Below are positions 10,850 to 27,204 of a DNA stretch of 64,000 nt, piece by piece. Where the stretch lies: positions 78,253,168 to 78,317,167 of the forward strand of contig OX235270.1 in the NCBI GenBank assembly GCA_944472135.2. Reading direction: 5' to 3'. The notes under the pieces were generated by a model. It was not told where the DNA came from, did no database searches, and saw only the letters and a program-made list of their open reading frames with translations. Origin of the DNA: Trichobilharzia regenti (taxonomy: Eukaryota > Platyhelminthes > Trematoda > Strigeidida > Schistosomatidae). A program made the position numbers and the translations under genes. Position 1 is the stretch's first letter. Every line of letters begins with the position of its first letter.

Positions 10850-13740
10850 AGCTTTAACATCACATCTTCACTTTTCCTGTTCTCTCCAATTCTCTTCAGC
10901 TGGCCCCATGATTACCCGTAAGCTTTCATTTACTCCTCTCACGATATCCCCCATGTCATCCCCACACCCACGCCTAATTCGTCATTCCCCACCGGCTTCC
11001 ACTCGATGACCTCCGCGCGATGTCATTCGACGGTCTCCTCAGTGTTTGTCCGATCCATCTCCATTTTCTTCGATAATATTTGTTGAGTAATAGCTTCTTG
11101 ATTCATTCGTTCCCGGAATTTCTTGTCACTTTTTCGTTCTGACCGGCCATCTGACCTTGATTACGGTGCCAGCGAAGGCAGCTGTTGATAAAAGTTTGAA
11201 TCCTGCCAGAAATGATTTTGGTGACGCATTGGTCAACTTTCTGACCCGTATAGAAGGAGTGACTGAGTTAACATTGGTGCTGAGTTTTGTGGTTTATGTA
11301 GAGTGGACCCGATTTCCTGACTGATTTCGGAGTGATAAAGGTCTGTCTAGCCTTTCCGATTCTGGTTTCGACATTCACAGGCGTCTCGACTGCCCGTATT
11401 TGGTGAAACAATGCTTCCTAGATAAGTGGAGGTAGTGACCCCTCCCTGTCGGTCTTCAAGTCTGCATCATGTTATGCATAAGTCACATGTGGAACCCAAA
11501 TCTACCGAAGTCTTTCAGGCGGTCCGATGTATTCCTGTGTTTGACTGGATACTATTTAGTAACTAGTACAATACGTATGATCCTTCGCTTGGTGCAGACT
11601 GAATGCTGCTAGTCAAGCTTGCGATGTTGCCATCACACTAGCCGAGTTGGCATCGCCGTACACTCGAAACTCTTGTCATTATATGGTTTGAGGCAATCGG
11701 TGGAAAGCTTCGGACCTATGTTTCGTGCTTTTTGGCACTCACCAGTCAGAAGGGTGTATCTGCAATCCTGAGGGAACTCATTTGTCCCTTGTGTTTTCTT
11801 TCGGTGACTTCTGTTGTTAGAGACGTAAACACTGAGCTTTCAGGCTGGAGATCAACGTTCTGCAGGACTTTATCGGTTTAAACAGTATCTAGTAACTATT
11901 GTCACCCCACTGTCCTCTACCTCCCCGGATTCTTACACCTAATCCAGCTCACCATAACCAGAAATATCATCAGTGGTAGTAGGGGGAAATATTTCGCCCC
12001 TGTCTTCACTTCGAACGCCTCTGTGGATTTTTCACTGTGAATCGATCGACATGCGGCATCGTCAAATAGCTGTTTAGTGAAGTTGATGAAGGCTTGTGAC
12101 AATCATAAGAGTTGAACCGAGTCTTAACTACTGCAAGGATTACCTTATTGAAGGCTCTCCCACATCTGGTGAAGTTGAAGTGGGGGTTTGACTGCAATTT
12201 TATGCTCTGCTCGGCAATGATGCCTGGAGTTGCAATTAGACCCACATATTATTTGCTTTTCCTGAATCCAAGCTGTTCCTTTCTGAGTTCTGTGTCCAGT
12301 GCATCTTTTAGGCCTTCTAGAATAACGCTAGTTGGTATTTGGATTGGTGTTGACGACTGCGTTATCGCACACCAGTGCTTGAGGTGACCAAAGTCCGCTT
12401 TCTTTGATAGCTTGTTTAGGTTACCTTTATTCCAATCAAAAGGCACCCTTCTTTCCTTCCAAACTCTATGCAATATTAGCAAAAGCACATGCTCTGCAAT
12501 CTCTGAATCCGTTTTCAGGTCTTCTGGGTAATTTCGTCCATTTCTGGCCGTACGCAGCATGATTGATTTCAAGACTTTTGCCTTCGTTTGACGATTAATA
12601 TCAACTGGCAGTTTCGCGTCTGCTGTAGATTGTATTTCTGGATGAGTTGCGGAAAATGGTTGATTCAAGAGTCCGTTGAAGTTATCAGCCCACAGTTATA
12701 TTTGTCTTTCCCCTTCGATAACTAGGTTAACTTGGTCGACTTTTATTGGCTTCATGTGTGTTGATGTCTCCCTGGATATTGACACGGTTTTGAAGTGTCT
12801 TTGCTTTGTTCTCCTTCGCCTGGTAGTGTGTTACATGATTGTCTTCCTCTGCACTGTTCAACAATTAGTTACTCAGGGAAACGTACAAATTGCGATTAAC
12901 CTCTCCTTTCTTTGCCCATGTTTGCACTGAGTCATCTTCTGTTTCACCGCTTATGTCTCATCTACTAATCTCCAGATGTCCATAGAGAGCCACTCCCACT
13001 CTTCTTTCTTCCCAAAAAAGTTATACTTTTTCCCCGAACACCCCTTTCAGAGAGTCCCAGCGTCCATCCTCACAGGTTTTCCCAGTGGTTCCCCCCACTT
13101 TGCTTTGACAGACGTATTGAAGCTGTGCTTTTGTTTCAATGTTTCAGTGCCTGAGCTTCGAACTTGACTTCTGGTCTATCCCCGGCTGCCTTGAATGGCT
13201 TCGACCTGACCTTCAGCAGAATAATGGTCCCAGCCCACATTTGCTTCCCTTCTCGACTTTTTGTTCAGCCGAATGCATGTCCATTTTCCTGAGACGTAGA
13301 TGAAGTCTATCTGGTTTTTAGTTTGTTAGTCATGTGGAAACCATGTTGCCTTGAGTACATCTTTTTACCTGAACTCACAACCTCCAATCACCAAATCAGT
13401 GAAAGCAAAGAAATCTGCGAATCATTCATTTCCCCGACAGCCCTCGAGAAATAATGAATTCTTTTCCCGTATTATCTGCTCCAAGTTTTGAACTAATAGA
13501 GCCGATAATGATTTTGATGTCACCATTTGTGATGTCGTCCTTTACTACTTGTAGCTGTCTATAGAAATCTTCCTTCTTCTCTTGTTCTGTTTTTTATCAG
13601 TTGTACAGCATCGGATGGTTAAAACCTTGTTTTGAGTTGAATCTTGCTGTCATTATCCTGGGGTAGGTCAGTTCCCAGTGCATTAGAACTTTCATTGTTG
13701 TTGGAGACTGGATTAGATTATTAACTCTCCAGTTGAAAGT
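10850..13740 (-). mobile_element. RTE family B retrotransposon, long decayed copy
   Basis: Its 3' end (10850-11340) is the reverse complement of 34640-35080, including the region encoding the domain after the RT thumb. Upstream, minus-strand 12668-12249 gives RT N-terminal blocks (IMLRTARNGRNYPEDLKTD, HRVWKERRVPFDWNKG, GLKDALDTELRKEQLGFRKS). Further up (12700-13740) the sequence should carry the endonuclease part, but it is badly decayed and I cannot delimit the domain. Many frameshifts and stops exclude function. The 5' edge is approximate. Confidence 0.65.
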
Positions 13741-14446
13741 TTGGATAGTCACAGATTCCTAGCACTTATGCGCTATATGTGTAACAACAGAAGACAAGGG
13801 CCAGGCAACAGATCGTTTATTAAGGAAATCAACACGTATTTATGTATTTTATTGTACATTATTATAGATTATTTAAGCAAACAAACAGTCTTCCGATTAG
13901 TTGTTTCTCACAGAAAGTTAACCTTGCATCTCTTGTGGCTGTCCCTTGAATGTGAGATCATCTATATGTTAACTGCATCCGCCTACCCAAAGACTTTCTT
14001 CTCATTTTTCTCTCGACCAATATTAGGGACATCAACACTGACGTAAATTACTGTCCAATAATGTTATATAACCTAACAAGACAGGCAGCGCGCGGAAACA
14101 GCATTAGTTTAAAACAGCTAATGTTTTTATACCTCCTATTTTCGGCGGCCACGTCTTATTGACACAACGAATATCGCGCAGTACACATGTTTTCTGACTT
14201 AGAGTCAGATACCTAATAGGTGCCAACAGGACCCAAGTTCGAAAATGCCAGAAGAACCCTTCGTATCTGTGAGAAGTTCCGTCAGCGATCAACCTGGTAA
14301 GGCTGAGGTAATTTCCCGAATCAGTAAAATGGCCAACAAGCCCAACCACTCTAATCAGTATCCTTAAATAAATAATGCCGTCAGTCTCGTAGCACCAAAA
14401 ACAAGGATAAACCGTACTTAAAAATTATAAGAATCGCAGTTGGCTG

Positions 14447-14448
<2 letters not shown>
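13741..14448. other. mostly unassigned, with a possible RTE family A relic
   Basis: No gene is seen. At 14200-14345 the sequence (AAGTTCCGTCAGCGATCAAC ... GGCTGAGG ... AAAATGGCCAACA) resembles the minus-strand family A sequence at 1200-1265 (AAGTTCCGTCATCGATCAAC ... GGCTGATG ... AAGTGGTCAACA), so a small, old family A relic on the minus strand is likely. Confidence 0.35.

Positions 14449-14482
<34 letters not shown>
14449..14482. repeat. (TA)n microsatellite
   Basis: About 34 bases of uninterrupted TA. Confidence 0.9.
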
Positions 14483-17274
<2,792 letters not shown>

Positions 17275-18126
17275 TTAAAATAATAAGAATGAACAATAAA
17301 TTTCTACGACCAGTAACTTCTGATTCTCTTGGAATTTAATATGACCTCAAATAATACAGTTTTTTATTATCAAAGGTGGATCCATATGCATAACACGTCT
17401 CAAGAATCCAATAATATCATGATTTACGACAGACTCCTTTGTGAAACAATCAGTTCAACTGATGGATATTGACAAAACAACGAGAAATTCTGAACTGTAC
17501 AGTGTATTGTAAAACGTATTTCAAACAATCTCATCACAAAAGTAATTGTTAAATGAACTTCAAAATTAAGAGTAATAGTAGACAAATGGGTGAGATATTG
17601 AGAAAACGCCACATGAGAAGAATGAACTGAAAGTTTGAATGACATTAAGGTTAAAATGCAAAACAATGAAATCACCACCCTGCTTTAGAAGCTGAATTCA
17701 ACAAGAAAACTTTAAACTATTGGTAAGCTGTCTCATAACAAATTGAAGTTGAAGAAAAATAAATGTAACGACAAGAAAACTCGTGGTTAACTACCACTGG
17801 TAAACTAACTGAGCTGAAATTCATCAGTAACTGCCTCGTAATTTTTGTCCTCACATCAAAAGTACAATGTGTGATATACACGAATGTCCCGAAATAATCA
17901 CAAAACAACTGTTCAGCTTAATTTCATCTCTAAGTTCAGATTGGTCTAATCCGGAGAAAACGCAGATGATAGTGATAAGCTGACTGTCTATCTTGCCTAG
18001 CCAATCAACTTGAATATTTCTGGTTATCTGACAAAAGTTTACCGATAGCTTCAACCTATATAAAGGATGAGGGTAATTTGCAACAGGAATTCGAGTAATA
18101 ACTAACACTATACTCTATATAACCTA

Positions 18127-18261
<135 letters not shown>

Positions 18262-19354
18262 CTAAATGATTGGAATATTAAGAAAAGAAACAAGCATTAA
18301 TATGAGCATGACCATAAATTTTTCCACACATACTTGTGAAAATTGAGCAGTTCATTAAAAGCTACAATCTACTGGACACCTTCAAACACCCAGTTGTCCT
18401 GATTAGCCTGAGCTCTGCTAGAACGTAGAACATCTGTAGGAGAAGAAAAAAAGCTAATTCGATGTCACAGCCTTCCTGCAGCTGTTAAGAGTCTAAAAAT
18501 CACCTTTTAACTGAAACACACATATATAAATACATAACACAATTAAAAACTATTTCAACCAGTAGGACAGTTGATAATCCTCAAGTACACCAATGAGTGA
18601 GGAGATAGAGGAATACAAAACAGCCAACATTGAAATAACTAAACAATCAGATGTTATTTATACATAATATGATAGAAAATTCCAAGACTACGAGAAGAAC
18701 GCAGGTTAAAAAAATTATGACCAATGAGTATGGTTAGTAAAAGCATATTATTACACGGACAGACAAACAAATAAATTAGTAGGCTTAAAAAATAAGTTCA
18801 CTTCAATTATTTGAAATCAGATAAAGATTTTGATGCAAAAATAGCAGATTCAGTTAACAGGAGACTATGGTGCCAACCACACTATATAAATTTCAATAGA
18901 CGCACAAATACAGTTCTTATATAGTTTCGTTCTACAAGCTAGTAAGTATGAATTAATTAATTTGACATAGTAGCACAAGTGAAATGAATAAACTTTTCCA
19001 AAATGACATGATGATTTACAAGTATGATGATAGATGAATGCTGATGGCAAACAGCATTGAAACTAAAACTATACAAGCTCAGAAATAGAGTTGACTAGCA
19101 TTAATCGAACAATTTTAAGAAAACAGGTATGGTCAAGATAGGCAAAGAAACGAAACTAAATAACATTTTATAAGTGACGATGAGAAAAGAAACAGAAGAG
19201 ATGACTATACATCTATTGAAGATTTAATTAGTGAAAACATATCTATGACAACATTTTGGTATCTTTCGAGTATTCCGATGAGTATTTTTTATGAATGTAA
19301 CAACAGAAGGCGAGACACGAAAGCTAAAGTATATTTCCCATTGATCAAACCGCT

Positions 19355-19356
<2 letters not shown>
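18262..19356 (-). other. PFKFB intron sequence
   Basis: AT-rich, with no gene or repeat recognised and only short ORFs. Confidence 0.5.

Positions 19357-19420
<64 letters not shown>
19357..19420. repeat. (TA)n microsatellite, 64 bases
   Basis: The longest TA run in the window. It abuts the Penelope-type nuclease fragment at its right end. Confidence 0.92.
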
Positions 19421-19423
<3 letters not shown>

Positions 19424-19692
19424 CCAAAGTGGACGTCCCCTTCGTTTTCGTATCCATTGAGTATAAGCTAGCCGTCAAAAGACATTACATCCACTCCCTC
19501 ATATCACTACATACAGACAACCACGGACATCAATTCGACTGGGAAGAAGAATTACAAAGGACACCAGAAATCTGGTATTTAAGTGAATCAGCAATTAATA
19601 GGCGCATTGACAAAGATAAATTTTGCCAAACCATAAGACGAAAGTCTCGTGCACAAAAAGTGAAACTTCAGGTCAAGGAAAATAATCAATGA
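19411..19692 (+). pseudogene. GIY-YIG endonuclease fragment of a second Penelope-like element
   Basis: From the edge of the TA run the frame gives YIGQSGRPLRFRIH, and after a frameshift near 19458 EYKLAVKRHYIHSLISLH, then NHGHQFDWEE and more charged residues to a stop at 19692. YIGQ-(S/T)-x-RP(L)-x-x-R-x-x-E(H/Y) and the later NH-x-F-DW pair are typical of Penelope-type GIY-YIG nucleases. No RT part is present. It differs from the nuclease at 6690, so it comes from another lineage. It lies in a PFKFB intron. Confidence 0.65.
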
Positions 19693-19719
19693 TACAAGTA
19701 CATTAGAGGGTGTAGAAAA

Positions 19720-21760
19720 GACAAGACATCATGGCTCTTTGCCAAATCGGACAACAGGCATCATTAGTCAACAACTCTGGCATCTCCAGACATAGATGTA
19801 TGTTGTGTTTCCAAGACACACATACAAGACCCGAGTGTGCTCTTTCACTTACCCTCACATAGCCAACAAAGTGAATTTCTAAAATTCACCTTAATGGTGT
19901 CAGGAGTCTCCTCACTTATTTCGCGAGGACTTGGAGGTGTAAGAATAGCAATAAGTGTTGCAGCAGAAAACCCACTTCTTTACTGGATCCCCGTAGATAA
20001 TCGGACACATGCCGTCGGTTAGAAGTCGTCCCATCAAAGAAAGAATGGCCTTACCCGTCGATGAATTTTCATAGTCTCCACTCACGCCCAAACAGACTGC
20101 AGTTCAGATGAACTAGAAGGACAATTTCTACCAGAAACTGTCTCGTTTGCCTCAAAGGGCAAAACGCTCTGGTATAGTTGCTCCAGCATGGACTTCAATG
20201 TCCAACCAGGGAAGTCCTGCCGGGCTGAGAGATATATAGGTGGTACCAATGGAGTTCCCTCCTGCAGAACAAAATATGGATCAACTTTCACAGTTCAGGC
20301 AATCATCTCTTCCTAGTCACCACCAACAACAACAGGCACAAGGAGAAATATCCACTAACCTCGCGACCTCCATCACCAAAATCAACGTCGGACTCAAATA
20401 CACCACATAGTGATAGACTGTCGTTGGCAAGGGTCAGTAGAAGACTGACGCTCATTCTAGAATACGTGCGTAGACTCTGATCATTGCCTGGTTCGCCCAT
20501 ATTCACGCTTACGATTGAATGGACATAAGAAAATTTTGATAGCGAAGCAGCCACACCCTCAACTAGATCAAAACACTGAGTCCCTATTTGACGAAGAAAT
20601 AGCGAAACGAGAATCTGAGGTCGACAGCAGTTCTCCTCCTGAGGAAGCCCGGCACAATATACAGTCAGCTGTAGACACAGTTGTAAAGGCTGTTAATAAG
20701 CTAAAACCGAAAGTTAGTAAGGACCACTAGATTTCTACCACGCCATCCGAAATGATTGGCCTAAGAGGGATGATTCCGGTGAGCTCCGAGTATGATGAAG
20801 GGCGTAAGCTGCTCGAACGCAAACTGACTTCACTGTTCACAATGACTGGGAACAGTGGTGGACAACAAAAGCGAGAGAGATGGAAAAGTCATCGGCAATA
20901 GGTAGCACAAGACAACTGCTTAGACTTATCAGGGAAACAGGGGACAAAAGACAAATGGTAAGTGAGACAATTTGGATAAGAGGCACCATAATTAGAACGC
21001 AGGGTATACGACTGGGAAGTTGGAAAGGACACTCTGAGCAGCAATTTAATTGACTTACAGCCACACTCAACTTTCCAGCACCCATCGCCTCCCTGAATTG
21101 AACATACACACAAGTCCTCCGTTCCTAACTGAGGTTACTAAGGCTGTCACTAGTCTGAAACGAGGTGAAGCAGCGGGACGTGGTGAAATAACGCCAGAGG
21201 TGTTCAACGATGGTGGAGACAGTTTACTGTCTGCGCCAACCAAGATACTAGGCAGCGTCTGGAAATCAGAGGAAGTCCCGTCGGGTTGGTGTGAGCCATT
21301 GGTTATCCCGATACACAAGAAGGGAGACAAGCCTTCCTGTGATAATCACAGGGGAATTAGCTCGACTAATGTGGTATCTAAAGTTCTAGACTCAATAATA
21401 ATGCCTAGACTAAACGGTGCTCGGGAGGAACAAACACGAGAGGACCATGCAGGCATCAGACCAGGAAGACGATGTATCCATCATACCTTCAGCTTTCTAC
21501 AGATTCTGGAACGAAGACATACACTCATCGGAGTCCAACAATCGTCTTATTTCTCGACGTGAAAGTGGCATTTGATTCCGTCGACCGAGAGGTACTATAG
21601 TGATGTCTATTTGTGAAGGGAATGATGAAGAAATACATCGCACTGATGGAGGCACTCTACTCGAACTGATGCAGTCACCTAAGTCAGATACTACGGAGGG
21701 CTGTCATCTGAAGTGGTGACAAGCAGTGGTGTGATAAGCATAGGTTAGAAACATTTGTTA
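19720..21760 (+). mobile_element. RTE family A copy: endonuclease and RT N-terminal part, broken
   Basis: 19780-20000 reads an endonuclease region (DVCCVSKTHIQDPSV, SHSQQSEFLKFTLMVSG, SRGLGGVRIAISVAAENP, WIPVDNRTHAV), then decayed sequence to about 20500, then EEARHNIQSAVDTVVKAVNK (20640 on). The RT N-terminal part (21050-21562) has blocks PPFLTEVTKAVTSLKR, GEITPEVFNDGGDSLLSAP, KPSCDNHRGISSTNVVSKVL and RPGRRCIHHTFSFLQIL. Family proteins bear an apurinic-type endonuclease followed by RT. Stops and frameshifts occur, and the catalytic YADD part is not present in readable form here. 21560-21740 is a decayed continuation that matches 57620-57800. Confidence 0.75.
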
Positions 21761-22319
21761 TAATCTATCTCGAAATTTATATATTGAAAACGTGTTGTGC
21801 ACAGAACGCATTAAAGATGAATACCAAGTCACCGTTACATTTAACTCTTGTATGTTCAGTAGCGACATTTACTAACAGAAAAATTATATTGTTAGTATTA
21901 AGCTCAATTTTCATAGCTGCGTGGTGTTTCTTCAAGAAGATTTGGATGGTTACAAACATATATCTGGAAATTTTTATTCACCCAATTCCAACACGTACTA
22001 GCAACGGGAACGAATTCATAAGGTTGGTTGGATTACACAATAATGACACTAAACCACATGGATGGATTACAATACTGAATAATATATTATCCATTTTATT
22101 TACCAATGTCCACTTTTTCACTTCAAAATTTTTGGAATGAGTAGGTGGTTTTCTGAAGAATAGTCTCTATTGAAACTCTACATAGCGAAAGAAAGTAGGA
22201 CGATTGAGTTTATCTCGGAAATTTAAGCTAACTGTGATAAATCAGTGATTGATAAAATCTGAATGAGAATAGAGAGAGCTCGGCTAGTTTTCTTCATTGG
22301 TATCAGTTACAGGGAACTA

Positions 22320-22600
22320 AAAAGATACTGAGTGAAATATCAACGGTCGGGAGTATTGCGTAACACTACGCTTTGTGTTACCATGCACATGTGAGACATA
22401 GGCGTTGAAAGTAGTTATGAAACGACTACAATTCTTCAATCATAGCTGATTTCAACCGACCGCGTATGTATAGCAACATGGTAAATAATACAGAGGTTAG
22501 ACGAAGGTATCAGGGAAGCTGATGAAATTGTTGGATTCGATCGACTGAGGTAGCTAGGACACATATTATGCATGCGGCGCTACCACCTTGGACAAATAGT
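22320..22600 (+). mobile_element. RTE family A relic (RT C-terminal domain)
   Basis: GAGACATAGGCGTTGAAAGT, ATGAAACGACTACAATTCTT and the following bases align by eye with 460-690 (the CETWPLRVEDMKRL to LGHVLRMP region) with many changes. No frame is open. Confidence 0.5.
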
Positions 22601-23639
22601 AATGTGATTAAAAGTCATCAAATCAAAACATCAATTCATGAAGCCTTTAACTATTCATTTGGTAAAGGCATGGTGTAATTTGTTAGATTGGGGTACTCTA
22701 GAGTCTATGAAGCAATAATTGAGAACTACTGCTGGTATGCCTTAAAGTCATAATAGCGGCACACATGCTTTCACTAATTACCTGCCATCTTCTAGATTCT
22801 GAACATTTTATTGGATTAAATAAAGATCAGTGTTTCAGTGAGTCACTAATCTTTGATTATTTTCATCGTTACACCTATTTGTAGTACACCCGCATCTCTG
22901 TTTCCTTACGCTGCGTATCATTCCGAAGAGCAGTAGTTGGAACTGGGAAACTTTCATAAAAATTTTACACTATTTCATTTATCAGACGTCCTACGGACAT
23001 TTAAATTCCAATTCTTACACTCCTCCCATTATATGCTAAAACCAGTTGAACCAACTAGAAGCATTACACAATAATATCAATTTGTGTGTTGATAGCGTTG
23101 ACTCGTTTACCTTTGTGGTTGGAACAGTTCATTTACGCCTTTCACAAACAGTTAAAAATAAAAAAAAGCACCGTGAATACGCGATAACTGCAAAACATAG
23201 GCTAGGTAAAATTAGGGGTATATAAAACGACTGAGTCACACGATTCACTAAATGGGCATGAGGTTGATAATTTATAATACATCTGTTAGTAGCGATTGAT
23301 TAATGCAAGTAAAAATGAAAATATGGGATGCGTGCTTGTACACGTTAATACGCGGCAATTCGCTGAAATCTCCAGGAGAGAAAGTAGTAGAGCAGAGATG
23401 ATCAAAATACTTTTAAAAAGCTTACTACCTAAAATGACAACTATGTACACGAAAAAATATCTTATTCTCTACTACAAACAATCGAAATCTATCAACTAAG
23501 ATTCAGAAAATATTGTTTTTTCGAATTTATTCGGACAACTATTTTATACGAGTTGACAAGAATGGGTGATAATCTGTCACTGCATTACTGATATAAGAAA
23601 TACTCAGGTTGAAGGTAGTGTTAACTTTTAAAAGTCGGC

Positions 23640-24140
23640 AGATGAAGTTATAAAGCTGTATCAATCAACATGAATAGGAATTACTACGCACGCCAAGCCA
23701 TCGCCTTCCTTGACAAACAAAGTTCGTTGATATGGGGTTGGTTTGGAAAGGAGTTTTGGGTGGCGAAACCGAAACATGATATCAGCTAATGAGTTCTTTG
23801 ACTGTTGGGTTTAGTCAAAAAACATAGGATGGTGAAGATTGTCTGACTGGGGTCCTCCAGGAGCTAAAAACTAACGACCCGAGAATGTTGGCGATGTGAC
23901 TCAAAATCAATCGCAGCGGTGCATATGCATACACTCTTAGAAATCTCCCAGACACATCAAGTTTTCATGGTTTTTCACCTTACTATTCGTTCACCCATCC
24001 ATTTCTTCTCATTATAGTTATCTTTTGGATTTCGATTTCCTTTTCCCTACCTTTATTTGTCACATGAAGTGTGGCAACCTGGACGTTTGCAATTCTGTGT
24101 GAAGTTCTACGTTGAAACTCAGTCAGTCAGTTAATCAGCA
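23640..24140 (+). mobile_element. RTE family A 3' end, decayed
   Basis: 23690-23940 corresponds to 670-915 (CCAAGCCATCGCCTTCCTTG, GGTGAAGATTGTCTGACTGG, GGCGATGTGACTCAAAATCA), followed by the family A 3' end with CAACCTGGACGTTTGCA and GTTGAAACTCAGTCAGTCAG. No open frame remains. Confidence 0.6.
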
Positions 24141-24424
24141 TCTCCGATGAACACAGTTTTGAATTTCAGTCTGATTTGTACACTAATTAAGTAATTACAA
24201 GAATCATTCATAGGAACATCTAAATGTCAATAATACAATACACTGAGGTGGATGATTTGCATTCATCACAAAATCTAATAATTACAGTATGAGACTCATA
24301 AACTAGTAAGGAAAACAAATGCAGTCACTGTATGTAATACCTATTACTGAAAAAAAAACCACTAAAAACCACCGGATAAGTATATTATATAATAATAGTG
24401 TAATAAAGGAGGAAAATTATTTCA

Positions 24425-24547
<123 letters not shown>

Positions 24548-25950
24548 CTAAAAATACTTTATATGTACTGTTAACGAAAACTCATGGTAACTTTACAAAA
24601 AGTTGATAAAAAATTGTTACTACACTTAAATCGCAGAGCTAGTAATACAAACCCAGAAATTCAGTTTCCTACTGACTGAGTGATTATTTGGACAACCTAG
24701 AGATGAACCTTTCGGCTTTAGGTGACATGTCTACACCTTTGGAAGAACTAAGATTTTCTCACAATTGTAGATATGAAAGGTTGAGGGCTATAGACAAGAC
24801 CTCAATAAATCCAGGTAGCAGAATGCTGACCTTGTCTATTGAGAAACACGTTTGGCATGATTCGTAAAACAAATGTCAAAACAGCTAGATACGTAGACTC
24901 TTATTGACCGGCTACAAATAATCTAAGGGATATGCCACACACATGGTAATTCCACAATATGTGAACAGTGTCTCAAAAATGATATAGTTTGGAGACTTAA
25001 ATTGATTCCCAAATCTGGTACCTGTAACGGTCAACTTTCACAGCAACAGGAAAACACAGTACTCTGAAGGGCAGAATATTTATTATTACGAGGAAATCTG
25101 ATACAAGCCCAAAAAGTCTAATTAAATTTTCCGTATATAAACTACAACTTTACTGACAACTAGACTATTAGGGCGGGCGCCACTTACCAGATAAGCAAAA
25201 TAATTTACATAGTCAATCAGTCAGATGGCGATTGTACAGATGATAATGTGATGTATCTGTCAGCTATTTCTTGGATGACAATGTCCGAAAACTTTTGGTG
25301 GACTGAGTCAAATGCCACGCCAGATTAGAAAATACGAATATTGTCTATACACGGACAGGACCTAATCCACCTGCTCAAACTTCTGTCTAGAATCCACCTG
25401 AATTTACTGAACTTATTGTTGTACAGTTGCAATTCTGAATGCAATGACTACAGGATCTAGAATCTAAGTAAATCTGTCGATCTAACTTATTTCTAGGATG
25501 ATGTCACAAGAAACAGCTACTATATTCCAGTGGCATACCTTTTCTGTATATGGTAGACACCGTTTACTTGTTTAACTAAAAGCAAACTCAGTACAGAGCA
25601 GGAAAATAAATATGTGGTGTTATAAAGCCCATTCATTGGAGTGTTCATCGCTTTAGACTTCTTTCGAAAAAAGAACTAGTAAAACAGCACATCAGATAAC
25701 GTCTGGAGATGCATGATCCCTTGAAGAATCGTAATGAAACAACAAATATTAGCTAAGTTAAATTGGATCTCAAGTCGGCCAAACTATTCGATAAAAAAAT
25801 AACGATGAACAGCCCATAGTAGCATTATAATTAATCATTGTAACTGCAAAATTAATTTGAACACAGACGTCCTCCTATGTACCGGTAAAACTCCATAGCT
25901 TCTCGAGAAAAATATTCCATTTGGAACAATATCACAGTAGTTAGACTTAC
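24548..25950 (-). other. PFKFB intron sequence
   Basis: No gene or known repeat recognised. Confidence 0.5.
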
Positions 25951-26100
25951 TGCATCTAACTCATCTAAGGCTTTCCAGTAACGTATTTGAGAACATTTAA
26001 TCTTATCAGCTGTCTGAATGGTACGCTTGAAATAACTTGTCCACACTTTAAGATTTTGTAATTTTTCTTGTTCCATAAAAACTGCAAGTTTTTGCCCATA
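25951..26100 (-). CDS. PFKFB: PFKFB exon, bisphosphatase domain (TIQTA motif)
   Basis: 150 bases, phase 0 at both ends, encode 50 residues with NLKVWTSYFKRTIQTAD and WKALDELDA. LKVWTS-x-x-(K)RTIQTA is the conserved phosphatase block and ALDE(L/I)DAG precedes a catalytic glutamate carried on the next exon. The acceptor is TTTCTGTTTCAG/TATGGG and the donor GATGCA/GTAAGT. Confidence 0.93.
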
Positions 26101-26362
26101 CTGAAACAGAAATTTTAGGAAAGACAATGATTAACCCTGATATAGTCATCCATTAAAGATAGCATGGATAGGAAGGATTCTGCCTCCCCCAAAACAGGAT
26201 GTATGGAGAAACATAAAACCTTTACCAAAAAAAAACCTTATCATCATTCATCGCAACAGCATGTACAAATTTAGCAGAAACGGAAAGGCAATAGGATAAT
26301 CGAAAAGATTATAAGGGAAAAAGAACAGACAAGTGAAATGAGTAGAATAAAGCCTTAATTCT

Positions 26363-26576
26363 TCAGAAAACTACGAGAGTTTCATTCAAGTGTGTTGCTA
26401 TCAAAAATTGTTGTTCCAATTTAATACGATGAATTTTAGTTTTCCTCCGACTTGCTTCGAAAGACGTTGTTCTTGATATAAGACGACATAATGGATAAAA
26501 AACACCTAATCGTCTAGATCGTTGATGTTGCACAATCATGTGTACCTCGGCTAGAACTCGAATCCTAATACAAAAA
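26363..26576 (-). other. unassigned minus-strand open frame inside a PFKFB intron
   Basis: Following a good-looking acceptor (GTTTTTGTATTAG/GATTCG near 26565), one frame runs about 67 codons to a TGA at 26363, with RVLAEVHMIVQHQRSRRLG, FYPLCRLISRTTSFEASRR and KLEQQFLIATHLNETLVVF. It is basic and less repetitive than its surroundings. The phase does not fit a direct join to the exon at 27659, whose phase-0 frame would hit a stop. It could be an alternative terminal exon, a relic, or chance. Confidence 0.2.
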
Positions 26577-27204
26577 CACTTTATTATGTTTTGTTTTGCC
26601 AATTTGCTTGTATTAAAGCAAAAACAATCGCGCATAGCGATATGTCGCAATTAAATGACATTACTCAAATATCCGTTAGATTTTATCTTCAAAAATATCT
26701 TTACACGAAATGACTTTGATTAGTTTTTATTTCACATTTTTTGTGGAGTACAGTGACTTGGATAGACAAAATTTTGTTCTAAGACTGATACCTTTCAGAT
26801 AGTGTTAAAATATTTCACATTTACGATGAAATATGAAGGAATATACTAAAAACAGCTTCAAATATTAGTCAAGATCAAACAACGTTGCAAAGAAAAACAA
26901 GAAGCATTTAGTCAATATTGCACAAAACACTGGAAATGAAGCTGCTCTACTAAATTTACCTGTCGACATCGCCTAAATAATGTTTCATTCAACCAGATAA
27001 AATCTGGTTAATTTCCAGTAACGCTGACTGTAAAATTCTAAAATGCAGTCGGTTGATTTTGTTCCGTTGCTTAATCAGTTAATCTAACACTATCAGTACA
27101 ACCTGAAATATTTAGAGCAAGTGAAGTTCTTTTCGAGTAGCCTCGACTGCTTCCCCGAGACAATAGCAACTGGTAGAAATAACAATATATCAATAATTCT
27201 GTTG

